Shown here one piece after another: positions 16,546 to 24,942 of a stretch of 64,000 bases of DNA. The notes beneath the pieces were generated by a model. That model made no database searches and had not been told where the DNA came from. It saw nothing but the letters and a program-made list of their open reading frames with translations. Numbering within the stretch: position 1 is the first letter of the stretch; every line of letters starts with the position of its first letter. The stretch comes from Anaerolineales bacterium (GTDB lineage: Bacteria; Chloroflexota; Anaerolineae; 4572-78; J111): assembly GCA_015075405.1 (NCBI GenBank), contig JABTUK010000002.1, positions 1,550,001 through 1,614,000 on the forward strand. Reading direction: 5' to 3'. The position numbers were made by a program, and so were the translations under genes.

Positions 16546-17315
16546 AGAATCGCCTTGATAAACATTTTTGTGCGGTCGTTGGTGGGGTTGGTCAGCACTT
16601 CCGGCCCGCCTTCTTCAACTATATTGCCGTCATCCATAAAAACCAGATGGTCGCCCACTTCGCGGGCAAAGCCCATCTCGTGCGTTACCACAACCATGGT
16701 CATGCCGCCCAGAGCCAAATCTTTCATCACTGCCAGCACTTCGCCCACCAGCTCGGGGTCCAGGGCCGAGGTCGGCTCGTCAAACAGCATCAAACGCGGC
16801 TCCATCACCAGCGCCCGCGCAATCGCCACCCGTTGCTGCTGGCCGCCCGATAGCTGGGAAGGGTACGCCTGAGCTTTGTGTTCCAGACCCACCGATTTTA
16901 ATTGTTTGATAGCTTTCTCGTTGGCTTCGGGCCGGGGGATTTTTTTGTTGCGCCGCAGGGCCAAAGTGACATTATCCAGTACGGTCAGGTGGGGAAAGAG
17001 GTTAAACTGCTGAAAGACCATGCCAATATGTGTCCGCAGATAGCGCGGGTCGGCCAGGCCGTCGTTACTCTGCCAGGGCCAGGCTTTTTTGGGCGCTTTG
17101 GGGCCGTAATCTTTGCCCAGAAAAAAGAGCGAACCCGACTGCGGCTCTTCCAACAAGTTCATACAGCGCAGCAAGGTGCTCTTGCCGGAACCGCTCGGCC
17201 CAAAAATAACGACGTGTTCGCCCGGGCGCACCCGCATGTTGATATTTTTTAACACGTGGTGGTCGCCAAAGTACTTGTTGAGGTTCTCAACCCGCAGAAT
17301 TTCTTTCTCAGCCAT
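16542..17315 (-). CDS. amino-acid ABC transporter ATP-binding protein
   Basis: 257 aa from ATG 17315, whose first base overlaps the stop of the upstream SDR gene (TAATG). Walker A is [11 protein letters not shown] (about residues 36-46), Q-loop [14 protein letters not shown], signature [15 protein letters not shown], Walker [15 protein letters not shown] and H-loop VTHEMGFA. It is a GlnQ-type importer ATPase. Compared with GlnQ it carries an extra stretch of about 20 residues before the Q-loop ([17 protein letters not shown]), a feature seen in some actinobacterial and Chloroflexota homologues. Confidence 0.95.
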   Translation of the reverse strand: MAEKEILRVENLNKYFGDHHVLKNINMRVRPGEHVVIFGPSGSGKSTLLRCMNLLEEPQSGSLFFLGKDYGPKAPKKAWPWQSNDGLADPRYLRTHIGMVFQQFNLFPHLTVLDNVTLALRRNKKIPRPEANEKAIKQLKSVGLEHKAQAYPSQLSGGQQQRVAIARALVMEPRLMLFDEPTSALDPELVGEVLAVMKDLALGGMTMVVVTHEMGFAREVGDHLVFMDDGNIVEEGGPEVLTNPTNDRTKMFIKAIL

Positions 17316-18067
17316 TATTGGGCTAACCAACCCCCATCCACATAGAGAATTGTGCCGGTCACGTAATCAGCCTCGGTGGAGGCCAGAAAGAGTACCGCAT
17401 TGGCTATATCGCGCGGCTGACCGATGCGTTTGAGCGGGATATGATTAAAAAACATCTCTACCCGCGCCGGGTTGCTCAAAGAGTTAGTCGTCATCGCCGT
17501 CTCGATGACCCCCGGCCCCACCGCGTTGACATTGATATTGTAGGGAGCCAAATCGAGGGCCATTGCTTTGGTCAGCATCAACAGCCCGCCTTTGGAGGCG
17601 ATGTAGTGAGCTTCGCCGGCCAGGGCAATGGCCGAACAAATCGAGGCAATATTGACAATCTTGCCGCCGCGCCCGGCTTGAGCCATCTCCCTGGCAACGG
17701 CCTGGGTACACAAAAACGGCCCTTTTAAATTGACCCCCAGCACCCGGTCCCACTCAGCTTCGGGCAGTTCCAAAAATGGGGCCATAGACTCGACCCCGGC
17801 GTTATTAACCAGAATATCAATCTGCCCAAATCGTTTCAGCGCGGCTTGCACCATTGCTTCAATCTGTTCCCGCCGGCTGACGTCGGTCTGTACCACCAAA
17901 GCCTGACCGCCCGCCGCCTCAATCAGTACCGCCGTTTCCCGCGCGCCCGGCTCATTCACATCGGCCACCACCACCCCGGCCCCTTCTTCGGCCAGTCGCA
18001 GGGCAATACCCCGGCCATTGCCGGAACCTGCCCCGGTGACGATAGCGACTTTACCCTGCAAACGCAT
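17315..18067 (-). CDS. short-chain dehydrogenase/reductase (SDR)
   Basis: 250 aa. The cofactor loop is [15 protein letters not shown] (residues 11-25), with Asn-Gly where most classical SDRs have Gly-Ile-Gly. The catalytic elements are NNAG in [10 protein letters not shown], Ser in [10 protein letters not shown] and Tyr/Lys in HYIASKGG. It oxidises an alcohol or reduces a ketone. Its stop overlaps the importer ATPase start (TAATG), so it belongs to the same transcript as the importer. With the second SDR at 13826 it brackets the transporter genes. Confidence 0.93.
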   Translation of the reverse strand: MRLQGKVAIVTGAGSGNGRGIALRLAEEGAGVVVADVNEPGARETAVLIEAAGGQALVVQTDVSRREQIEAMVQAALKRFGQIDILVNNAGVESMAPFLELPEAEWDRVLGVNLKGPFLCTQAVAREMAQAGRGGKIVNIASICSAIALAGEAHYIASKGGLLMLTKAMALDLAPYNINVNAVGPGVIETAMTTNSLSNPARVEMFFNHIPLKRIGQPRDIANAVLFLASTEADYVTGTILYVDGGWLAQ

Positions 18068-18084
18068 TGGCCTTTACTCCGTTA

Positions 18085-18178
18085 GACGCGAGGATGCGTG
18101 AGGCGAGGACGCGAGGAGAAGAGTTTTTCTTCGCCTCTTCGCCTCACGTCTCCTCGCCTCATCGCCTCTTCGCCTCAT
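18085..18178. repeat. octamer-unit hairpin repeat (GAGGCGAG family)
   Basis: Left arm GAGGATGCGTGAGGCGAGG-like units, right arm CGCCTCTTCGCCTCACG-like units. The right arm encodes the last residues (EAKRR) and the stop of the aminotransferase gene. The same units occur inside three coding sequences of this window. Confidence 0.85.
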
Positions 18179-19316
18179 GCTTCACAAACTCGCACAGCCG
18201 GTGTATCCCTTCCAACAGCAAGCCTTTCTCCGTAGCCAGCGAGATGCGCACAAAGTGGTCACCCAAATAACCAAAGGCTGTGCCCGGCGCAACTGCCACC
18301 CGGCATTGCTCCAGGAGATTGAGGGCAAACTGGCGCGAGTCCACCCCGGCATCACTCACATCTACCATAATATAAAATGCGCCGCGTGGGGTGTAAACAT
18401 AATAGCCCTCATCTTTTAGCAGGGCAACTACCGCATCCCGCCGCTCGCGGTACGAGTCGCGCATGTCACGGATACAATCCTGCGGGCCGGTCAGCGCCGC
18501 TTCTGCCGCCTTTTGCACCGGCGAAGCCACACACGAAATCATCGGTTCCTGAATTTTGGTAATCGTCTTTGAGATGGTTTCATTGGCAACCACGTAACCG
18601 ACCCGCCAGCCGGTCATGGCATAGGTTTTAGAAAAGGCGTAGATGGCGATAGTTCGCTCAGGGTCGTAAAGCGCCGGGCTGACGTGTTCCCCCTCAAAGA
18701 CCAGTTCATCATAAACTTCGTCGCTCAGCAGATACAAATCGTGCCGTTGGGCCAGGGCGACCAGACCGGCGATGGTTTCACGGGGAAAGACCGCCCCGGT
18801 GGGATTACTGGGGCTGTTGAGGATGAGCAGTTTGGCCCGCTCGGTAATCAAGGGTTCGATATCTTCGGGCCGAGGGACAAAGCCCTGTTCAATGTAGAGC
18901 GGATAATGCACTGGCACGGCTTCGCGCAGTAGAATAGCCATTTCGTAATTCGGCCAGGCCGGGTCGGGGATGAGCACTTCATCCCCCGGATCGAGCACCG
19001 CCGAGAAAGCGGCCAAAATTCCCTGCACCCCGCCCACCGAGACGTTGACCTGCGCCATTTCGACGGGATAGCCGTTGATGCGCGTGACCCGCTCCGCCAG
19101 CAGTTCACGCAGAGAGGACAGGCCGCCGCTGGGGCCGTACTTGGTAAACCCGCTGTTGGCCGCCTCATGCGCCGCCTCGACAATGTGGGCCGGGGTGGGA
19201 AAATTTGGCTCACCCACCTCCAGCCGGATTACATCGGGCATGGTCAGGGCCAAGTGAACAATCTCGCGGATACCCGAACCAGGCATATTGGCAGCGGTTT
19301 GCGCTAATGGTTTCAT
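18159..19316 (-). CDS. class I/II pyridoxal-phosphate aminotransferase
   Basis: 385 aa from ATG 19316, which has GGAG four bases upstream; the longer in-frame extension to 19499 overlaps the neighbouring gene and is rejected. Fold-type I aminotransferase motifs: LEVGEPNFPTPAHI near the N-terminus, the NSPSNPTGAVF motif, the D..Y pair in LLSDEVYDELVF, and the PLP lysine in YAFSKTYAMTGWRVGYV. It should convert an amino acid to its 2-oxoacid. That product type is the substrate class for the 2-oxoacid dehydrogenase encoded downstream. The C-terminal few residues derive from a repeat element. Confidence 0.93.
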   Translation of the reverse strand: MKPLAQTAANMPGSGIREIVHLALTMPDVIRLEVGEPNFPTPAHIVEAAHEAANSGFTKYGPSGGLSSLRELLAERVTRINGYPVEMAQVNVSVGGVQGILAAFSAVLDPGDEVLIPDPAWPNYEMAILLREAVPVHYPLYIEQGFVPRPEDIEPLITERAKLLILNSPSNPTGAVFPRETIAGLVALAQRHDLYLLSDEVYDELVFEGEHVSPALYDPERTIAIYAFSKTYAMTGWRVGYVVANETISKTITKIQEPMISCVASPVQKAAEAALTGPQDCIRDMRDSYRERRDAVVALLKDEGYYVYTPRGAFYIMVDVSDAGVDSRQFALNLLEQCRVAVAPGTAFGYLGDHFVRISLATEKGLLLEGIHRLCEFVKHEAKRR

Positions 19317-19347
19317 AGCTCTCCGTTTAGGCGCCCGATAATCTTTG

Positions 19348-19677
19348 TCACCAGGAATAGTGACTGCGAAAAACGCGGGCGTCAATCTCTTTGACGGCTT
19401 TCTTTTCCCACTCTTTCCACTGCCGCCGGTGATCCTGGCGGTCTTCCCGGTCAAACACAGCCAGCGCCTCGTCAATCGAGGCTTCATCCTTGATTTCATA
19501 AATGGTCAGGTAGACTTTATCCTCCCCTTCGCCGCTGACCTGGCGGTAGCAATCGGTGAAGAGCGGGGCAATCGGCCTCAACGTAGCCAGATAATCGTTG
19601 TTGTACCAGTTGTTAAATTCTTCTTCATAGGCGGGGTCAAGCCGCATCCGAACGATGAAATGGGGGCGAGTTGCCAT
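19348..19677 (-). CDS. small dimeric alpha/beta-barrel-like protein (DUF4286-like)
   Basis: 109 aa. The pattern PHFIVRMRLDPAYEEEFNNWYNNDYLATL, followed by a conserved aromatic/acidic stretch (VYLTIYEIKDEASIDEAL), resembles the DUF4286/ABM-like ferredoxin-fold family, which form small dimers and are sometimes monooxygenase-like. The function is unknown. Its start overlaps the stop of the upstream F420-type oxidoreductase as TAATG, so the two are translationally coupled. It precedes the aminotransferase by 31 bases. Confidence 0.75.
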   Translation of the reverse strand: MATRPHFIVRMRLDPAYEEEFNNWYNNDYLATLRPIAPLFTDCYRQVSGEGEDKVYLTIYEIKDEASIDEALAVFDREDRQDHRRQWKEWEKKAVKEIDARVFRSHYSW

Positions 19678-20612
19678 TAAAATTCCTCCCTTACTTGGGC
19701 AAACAGTTCCATCTGGGCCAGGTGTTCTTCCTGGGTGTTGTGTTCAAACTGGAAAATAAAATGAGACACGCCCAGCGCGGCGGCTTGATGGATAAAATCT
19801 TTCACTTCGGCCAGGCTGCCGCTCAACGCTCCGGCGGCAGCACCCGGCCAGCGTCCGGCCTGATCCACGCCGCCGCCCGTAGTGGGTGCAGCCAGTAAAC
19901 CTGCCTCGGCAGCAGCCGGACGTAAATCCACTGTGCGCCGCAGCGAAATCTCCACCGACCGCCCATTTTCAGCCGTCAACTGGCGTAACTGTTCGGTCAC
20001 AGCCTTGAGTTGCTCCAGCGAGGCGTCGTCGGCGTTCCAGCCATCGCCCAGTACAGCCATGCGGCGAATGGCAGCCTCGCTGGCCCCGCCGACCCACAGC
20101 GGCGGGCCGCCGGCCTGGGCCGGCTTGGGGCCAAACAAGACATCCTTGAAGTTATAAAACTCCCCGGCAAATTGAGGGTCGTCATCCTGCCAAAGCGTTT
20201 TCATAACCTGCATGGCTTCATTCAGATGTTTGCCGCGCCGATGGAAGTCAGCCCCCAGATTGTTGTACTCGCCTTCGATCCAGCCCACGCCGACGGCAAT
20301 AATCACCCGTCCCCCCGCTAAATCGTCCAGGGTGGCAATCTGCTTGGCCGCCAGGATAGCATCGCGCTGGGGCAGAACCAAAACGGAGGTTCCCAAATAG
20401 ATGCGCTCGGTCATCCCGGCCAGGTAGGCCATTGTGGTCAGCACTTCATAAATGTGGCCGTAGCGCGGTTTGTCTTTGGGCGCCAGCACGTGATCGCTGA
20501 CCCAGGCCGAGTCATAATTCAATCGCTCGGCGGCCTGGGCAATACCGACAATCGTTTCTCTGGAGGGTTTAACCCCAAAGGGAAAGTTGGGCAAACAGAG
20601 GCCAAATTTCAT
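19677..20612 (-). CDS. luciferase-like (LLM) F420-dependent oxidoreductase
   Basis: 311 aa TIM-barrel protein with the LLM pattern MKFGLCLPNFPFGVKPSRETI at the start, then YDSAWVSDHVLAPKD, RIYLGTSVLVLPQRDAILAAKQIATLD, GGRVIIAVGVGWIEGEYNNLG and PLWVGGASEAAIRRMAVLGDGWNA. These mark the F420-dependent subgroup rather than bacterial luciferase. Genome-level support comes from cofD at 41085, needed to make F420. It is the first gene of the minus-strand importer/aminotransferase run; AGGA precedes the ATG. The substrate is unknown. Confidence 0.9.
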   Translation of the reverse strand: MKFGLCLPNFPFGVKPSRETIVGIAQAAERLNYDSAWVSDHVLAPKDKPRYGHIYEVLTTMAYLAGMTERIYLGTSVLVLPQRDAILAAKQIATLDDLAGGRVIIAVGVGWIEGEYNNLGADFHRRGKHLNEAMQVMKTLWQDDDPQFAGEFYNFKDVLFGPKPAQAGGPPLWVGGASEAAIRRMAVLGDGWNADDASLEQLKAVTEQLRQLTAENGRSVEISLRRTVDLRPAAAEAGLLAAPTTGGGVDQAGRWPGAAAGALSGSLAEVKDFIHQAAALGVSHFIFQFEHNTQEEHLAQMELFAQVREEF

Positions 20613-20677
20613 TATCTTTTCCTGAAAATGGATTTGTTTGAAACAGGGAATACCTGAAGCGTAACTACTCAGTCTAT

Positions 20678-20765
20678 GTCATTGCGAGGAGCGTTTTTGG
20701 CGACGAAGCAATCTCCACATCGCAACCCGGGGATTGCTTCGCTTCGCTCGCAATGACGCCTGAAC
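20678..20765. repeat. TGTCATTGCGAG hairpin repeat
   Basis: Arms GTCATTGCGAGGAGCG and CGCTCGCAATGACG, with inner GAAGCAATCTCC / GGGGATTGCTTCG arms. It is a GCGAG variant of the TGTCATTTCGAG family; another copy is at 26555-26643. Confidence 0.85.
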
Positions 20766-20877
20766 AGTTACCATGAAGCTTTTCAGGCCGCTCAGGGCCG
20801 GATTGTACCATATTCAATTTGGTACATTCAAGGGGAATTAGTATCTTGTCCTGATACCGGGTGGTATCAATCTAAAG

Positions 20878-20969
20878 ACGACCGCCGACGGCCGACGGCT
20901 GACAGCCGCGTGAAAACTTACGGCGGTCGGCGGCCTGCCCTGAGCTTGTCGAATGGGTCAGCCGTCGGC
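20878..20969. repeat. CCGCCGACGG hairpin with nested CCTGAGCTTGTCGAA element
   Basis: Outer arms GACCGCCGACGGCCGACGG and GTCAGCCGTCGGCGGTC. The unit CCCTGAGCTTGTCGAATGGG is inserted in the right half and separates CGGCGGTCGGCGG from the outer arm, which suggests one repeat jumped into another. A related nested unit (CCTGAGGTTGTCGAAGGG) is at about 24600-24618. Confidence 0.75.
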
Positions 20970-20971
20970 GG

Positions 20972-21613
20972 TCAAATCAGTCCTTTTTTCATCGCTTCGC
21001 TGACGGCCTGGGTGCGGGTGGTCACGTTGAGTTGGGTCAGAATTTCCGAGATTTTGCGTTTGACCGTGATTTCGCTCCAGTGCAGCTGGGCGGCAATTTC
21101 GCGGTTGGTCGAGCCGTCGGCGATCAACCGTAAAATTTCGAGTTGGGTTTCGGTCAGGCCGGCTTTGTGGCGGCTGACCTCTTTGGCGTATGTTTCAAAC
21201 TCGCCCAAAACCCGCCCGACCAGGCGCGGGCTAAGCTGGCGCTCTCCTCGATAAACCCGGCGAATGGCTTCGGCCAGTTCTTCGTGAGCGATGCTTTTGA
21301 GCAAAAAACCGTGCGCCCCGGAACTCAACGCGCCAAAGAGGTGCTCGTCAGTGTCGTAGCTGGTCAGCATGACAATTTTGACCTCGGCGTGGATTTGCTT
21401 GAGGGCTTGAATGATTTGCAGGCCACTGGAGCCGGGCATGCGAATGTCGAGAATGACCACATCAGGCCGCAGCGCTTTGGTCTGCTCCAGGGCCTGGGCG
21501 CTGCTTTCAGCCTCACCGACCACTTTAATATCGTTCATATTGGTCAGAATGCTGGTCAAGCCCCGGCGCACCACCGGATGATCATCAACGATCAAAACTC
21601 TAATTTTAGTCAT
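20972..21613 (-). CDS. NarL/FixJ-family response regulator
   Basis: 213 aa. The receiver domain has the acidic pair in VDDHPVV, the phosphoacceptor Asp in DVVILDIRMPG (about residue 54), and conserved T/K positions (MLTSYD, LLKSIA). The C-terminal LuxR-type HTH is GLTETQLEILRLIADGSTNREIAAQLHWSEITVKRKISEIL (about 150-190). It should be phosphorylated by the adjacent histidine kinase, with which it overlaps by eight bases (ATGACTAA). The targets are unknown. The sugar ABC operon 3.9 kb away is a candidate, but no operator was identified. Confidence 0.95.
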   Translation of the reverse strand: MTKIRVLIVDDHPVVRRGLTSILTNMNDIKVVGEAESSAQALEQTKALRPDVVILDIRMPGSSGLQIIQALKQIHAEVKIVMLTSYDTDEHLFGALSSGAHGFLLKSIAHEELAEAIRRVYRGERQLSPRLVGRVLGEFETYAKEVSRHKAGLTETQLEILRLIADGSTNREIAAQLHWSEITVKRKISEILTQLNVTTRTQAVSEAMKKGLI

Positions 21614-22847
21614 TTGGCTCTACCCGTTCAATTTTTTGCTGGAGGAACTCCCAGGCCAGCCGACTGCCTCGGCCCGGCCATGATTCAATGGTAAAGGTTC
21701 CGCCGATGTTTTCGGCCCGTTCACGCATGCTAATCAGGCCCAGATGCTGCTGTTCGGCCAGCGCTTTTTCCTGGTCAAAACCGATGCCGTCATCCTGCAC
21801 CATTACCTTGACCCGACCTTCCTGAAAGGTAAAAATGACCTCGACGGTGCTGGCCTGAGCGTGTTTGCGGACATTATACAAGGCTTCCTGCAAAATGCGG
21901 AAGAGGGCAATCCGCGCCGGCGGGTTGAAGCGGATGGGATTGCCTTGAATCCGTAGGCGGCAACCAATGCCGGTGTCTTCTTCGTACTGAACCAGGTAGG
22001 AGCGCAGCGATGGAAACAGGCCCATTTCGTCGAGGCTGGCCGGCCACAAATCGTAGATGGCCTTGTAAATTTCAGAAATCGCCTGCTTGAGCGACACCTG
22101 GATATTGCGCAAATCGCCTTGCTCGGCAGCATCTTCCGGGAGACGCTGCAACGTCCCTTCCGTTTCGTACATGGCCCCGTAAATGAGTTGGACCACGCTG
22201 TCGTGGATGTCGGCGGCAATGCGCCGGCGCTCCTCCTCTTGCAGGTCAACTGTGCGGGCCAGCAGGCGCTGCAACTGGTCGGCTTTGCGCTGGATTTCGG
22301 CATGGGCCTGGGCCAACTCCTCGTACAGCCGCGCATTTTCAACGGCAATGGCAATCTGGCTGGCCAGGGTAGATAAGATGGACTCGTCCCGCTCGGTCAG
22401 CCCGTTGACGGCCAAACTCTGCACGTCCAACACGCCGATGACCTTATCTTTAATCTTCAACGGCACGCCCAGCTCCGCCCGCGTGGCCTCCACCGTTTTG
22501 ATATAACGCGGCGAGGCCAGCACATCGGGGACCAGATACGATTGGCCGTGATAGGCCACCCAGCCACAAATTCCCCCTTCGACGGCATCCGTCACCGGCA
22601 CCCGAAAACCCAGATGTTTTTCCCGTTCCAGGCCAATCGTTTCGCGCACCACGAGTTCATTGGTTTCTTCGTCAACCAGTAAAACCCCCATCGAGCTATA
22701 GTTGAACGTCCGGCTGACCTCTGCCACCAGACGGGGTAACAATTCCGACAGGCTTTGCAGTTGGGTGATTTGCTGCGCGGTTTGATAAATCAGGGTCAGT
22801 TCAAGTTCGCGCTGGCGGGTGGGGCTGGTGATTACTTCAGGCTGCAT
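21606..22847 (-). CDS. GAF-domain sensor histidine kinase (HisKA_3 type)
   Basis: 413 aa from ATG 22847 (AGGAG at seven bases); the ATG at 22853 is too close to the same site. No membrane segment is visible, so it is cytosolic. A GAF domain (about residues 23-180, with SSMGVLLVDEETNELVV and VPLKIKDKVIGVLDVQS) is followed by HisKA_3 with the phospho-His in RRRIAADIHDSVVQLIYGA, and an HATPase with the N-box ALYNVRKHAQA and G-boxes DDGIGF and GLISMRERA. The kinase should autophosphorylate in response to a small ligand or redox signal sensed by GAF and pass phosphate to the adjacent NarL-type regulator. Confidence 0.93.
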   Translation of the reverse strand: MQPEVITSPTRQRELELTLIYQTAQQITQLQSLSELLPRLVAEVSRTFNYSSMGVLLVDEETNELVVRETIGLEREKHLGFRVPVTDAVEGGICGWVAYHGQSYLVPDVLASPRYIKTVEATRAELGVPLKIKDKVIGVLDVQSLAVNGLTERDESILSTLASQIAIAVENARLYEELAQAHAEIQRKADQLQRLLARTVDLQEEERRRIAADIHDSVVQLIYGAMYETEGTLQRLPEDAAEQGDLRNIQVSLKQAISEIYKAIYDLWPASLDEMGLFPSLRSYLVQYEEDTGIGCRLRIQGNPIRFNPPARIALFRILQEALYNVRKHAQASTVEVIFTFQEGRVKVMVQDDGIGFDQEKALAEQQHLGLISMRERAENIGGTFTIESWPGRGSRLAWEFLQQKIERVEPND

Positions 22848-22861
22848 CCACATTCTCCTGT

Positions 22862-22966
22862 AACCAGTAGTCAGATGTCAGTAGTCAGATGTCAGTAGTC
22901 AGTAGTCAGATAATCTTTTCTGACTACTGGCTACTGACTACTGACCACTGATCACTGTTCACTGCC
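22862..22966. repeat. heptamer-unit hairpin repeat (CAGTAGT / CAGATGT family)
   Basis: Left arm of CAGTAGT and CAGATGT units, right arm of ACTACTG/ACTGCTG-like units. It lies between PfkB kinase and histidine kinase genes. Confidence 0.85.
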
Positions 22967-22967
22967 T

Positions 22968-23963
22968 CTAACGCACCAACTTTGACTCAATAGCGCCTTG
23001 CTGAATCAAACTCTCCACCTCGGCCCGGCTGAGCCAGGGGATATCGCCGGGGATGGTGTATTTGATGGCCGCCGTCGCCACGCCCCACAGCAGCGCCTGG
23101 GCCAGTTTGTCGGGTGAAGGGGGCAGGGTGAGATATTGATAGAGAAACCCAGCGGCAAAAGCATCGCCAATACCCAGCCGACCGACTTCTTCAGCGGGGA
23201 AAGCGGGCTGGTGGATGGGCAGTCCACCCGGCTCACAACCTAATGCGCCGTCTTTGCCCAGGGTTAAGGCAATGGTGGCTTGGGGATAACGTTCTCGCAG
23301 CAGGGATAGGACTTGTTCAGGCAGGGTAGTTGAGGGCAATTCGTACAGTAAGCGGACATCATTGATGGGCGCCAGCAAAATATGAGCCGCTTCCATAAAA
23401 GGAGAACACCCGGCCAGCGCTGCCGCCGGGGCCCACAGTTGGTGGCGATAGTTAAGGTCAAAACTAAACTGCCAGCCGGCTTCCTGGGCTAAATGCAAAG
23501 CTCGTTGGGTAGCGACGGCCAGCGTCGGACTGAGGGCCGGGGTGATCCCACTCAGGTGCAGCAGTCGGGCCTTGCCGGGCAAAAACAGGTCAACCGGCAA
23601 TTCTGAAGCCCGCATCTGGCTCATAGCCGAATTTTTGCGATCATAAAAAACCCGGCTGTGCCGGGGCGTTTTGCCCTCTTCCACAAAATAGAGACCCACC
23701 CGGTCGGCGTCGGTCCAAATGACCCGCGAGGTATCCACGCCCTGGGCGGCAATCGCCCGCTCGATGAAGCGCCCCAGGGGATTATCGGTGAGCCGGGAAA
23801 GCCACAGCACTTTCAGCCCCAAGCGAGTCAGGGCAATGGCTAAATTGGACTCGCTGCCGCCCGCTTCCAACTCGCAAACAGGCGTCTGTTCCAGCCGTTT
23901 GAGGTTGGGCGGGGTAAACTTGAGCATCGTTTCGCCCAGGGTGACAACATCGTAAGGAGTCAT
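22968..23963 (-). CDS. PfkB-family carbohydrate kinase (KDG kinase-like)
   Basis: 331 aa from ATG 23963; the extended start at 24002 is weaker. Ribokinase/PfkB features: N-terminal DVVTLGETMLKFTPP, GGSESNLAIALTRLG (signature 1 region) and the C-terminal GIGDAFAAGFLYQ with the catalytic Asp. The FTPP and HSRVFYDRKNSAMS segments resemble 2-keto-3-deoxygluconate kinases more than ribokinases. It would phosphorylate a sugar acid after uptake. It is divergent from the sugar ABC operon starting at 24943, which fits a sugar-acid catabolic role. Confidence 0.9.
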   Translation of the reverse strand: MTPYDVVTLGETMLKFTPPNLKRLEQTPVCELEAGGSESNLAIALTRLGLKVLWLSRLTDNPLGRFIERAIAAQGVDTSRVIWTDADRVGLYFVEEGKTPRHSRVFYDRKNSAMSQMRASELPVDLFLPGKARLLHLSGITPALSPTLAVATQRALHLAQEAGWQFSFDLNYRHQLWAPAAALAGCSPFMEAAHILLAPINDVRLLYELPSTTLPEQVLSLLRERYPQATIALTLGKDGALGCEPGGLPIHQPAFPAEEVGRLGIGDAFAAGFLYQYLTLPPSPDKLAQALLWGVATAAIKYTIPGDIPWLSRAEVESLIQQGAIESKLVR

Positions 23964-23996
23964 CGAACGTTCACCTTGTAACATCTGTTTATCGCA

Positions 23997-24063
23997 AGGC
24001 AAAGGCTGAGGCTAAGGCTAAGGAAGATATGCTTAGCCTTAGCCTCAGCCTCAGCCTTAGCCT
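23997..24063. repeat. hexamer-unit hairpin repeat (GGCTAAGGCTAA family)
   Basis: Left arm GGCTGAGGCTAAGGCTAAGG and right arm of CCTTAGCCTCAGCC units with an ATATGC loop. It lies between PfkB and NTF2-like genes. Confidence 0.85.
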
Positions 24064-24501
24064 CTAATTCAACGACGTGCGCCAGGTGCGCGGCTGAATG
24101 GTTCCCGGCGGCGCAGGCGAGGCATGATGAATGACCATCCGCCAGCGCCCCTCAATCCGCTCGAATACATTGGTCGCAATCATCTGACTGATCTGGGTCG
24201 CCCCATCTTCCTGAGGCTGGGAGACATTCTCGTAGCAAACCACCCAGGCCATATCCCCGCGCCAGTGAACCATGGGTTCGCTAAACTGCACCGGCAGCAT
24301 GCCCTGATAACGAAAGATTCTAGCCCAGCTTTCGCCAATGGCCGGCCAACCTCGCAGCCGGTCCCAACCCGGATGGACACATTCGGTGGCCGGGCTGTGA
24401 TGCCACAACTCGGACATGGCCGCAACATCGGCCTCGGCCAGGGCGGTGTAAAAACGGGCATTCGCCCTCAGAATTTCTTGCCGAGTTATCTCGTCGTCCA
24501 T
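24064..24501 (-). CDS. NTF2-like/SnoaL-type protein
   Basis: 145 aa. The pattern of an N-terminal helix (ILRANARFYTALAEADVAAMSELW), the CVHPGWDRLRGWPAIGESW segment and a C-terminal sheet (FERIEGRWRMVIHHASPAPP) matches SnoaL_3/DUF4440-type NTF2-like domains. These domains act as small-molecule isomerases, hydratases or binding proteins; no specific activity can be assigned. It is transcribed away from the sugar ABC operon, so the intergenic region 24502-24942 is divergent. Confidence 0.8.
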   Translation of the reverse strand: MDDEITRQEILRANARFYTALAEADVAAMSELWHHSPATECVHPGWDRLRGWPAIGESWARIFRYQGMLPVQFSEPMVHWRGDMAWVVCYENVSQPQEDGATQISQMIATNVFERIEGRWRMVIHHASPAPPGTIQPRTWRTSLN

Positions 24502-24942
24502 AGCGCCCCGCTATCTTGGTATCGGGTTTGAGTCGTGGTATTATCTTAGCACGAACCGTCGAGCGAAACAAGAGGCATACCGAATGTGTCTTGAGAACTT
24601 CCTGAGGTTGTCGAAGGGCTTGCCTAAGGTGGTACAATTTAGAAACTCTGAATTAGTTTGTTTCGTATTTAGGTAGTATTTACACTGTATACAACTAATA
24701 TGTCCAAGTAATACATCCTGTTTTGACTTTTTCATGCTTCCATGTTACTATCCCAACCACTTCAATTTCCGTGCGGGTGCGGAATACCTTTCGAATACTC
24801 ATGTCAATGCTGTCAGCTTTTTGAATATCTGAGGAACTTTGAAGGGGGGTGACGCTCTAAACCGGATGGTCTAAACTTTCCCACAAGCAAAACTCTTTTT
24901 TTAGCCAATTTCTGTGACGAAATTAATTCAAGGAGGAAAGAA
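24502..24942. other. divergent intergenic region upstream of the sugar ABC operon
   Basis: A 441-bp AT-rich region between NTF2-like and sugar ABC genes. It contains a CCTGAGGTTGTCGAAGGG repeat unit near 24600, the sigma70-like promoter listed at 24723-24751 and the AGGAGG site (24931-24936) of the binding-protein gene. A 64-codon open frame on the minus strand (24541-24735) has no recognisable product and is not called. Confidence 0.6.
24723..24751 (+). promoter_or_regulatory. predicted sigma70-type promoter of the sugar ABC operon
   Basis: TTGACT (24723-24728), a 17-base spacer, and TACTAT (24746-24751). A start near 24758 would give a leader of about 185 bases before the binding-protein gene. 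Confidence 0.5.

Noticed and set aside
24541..24735. 64-codon minus-strand frame upstream of the ABC operon
   Set aside because: No ribosome site and no recognisable product.
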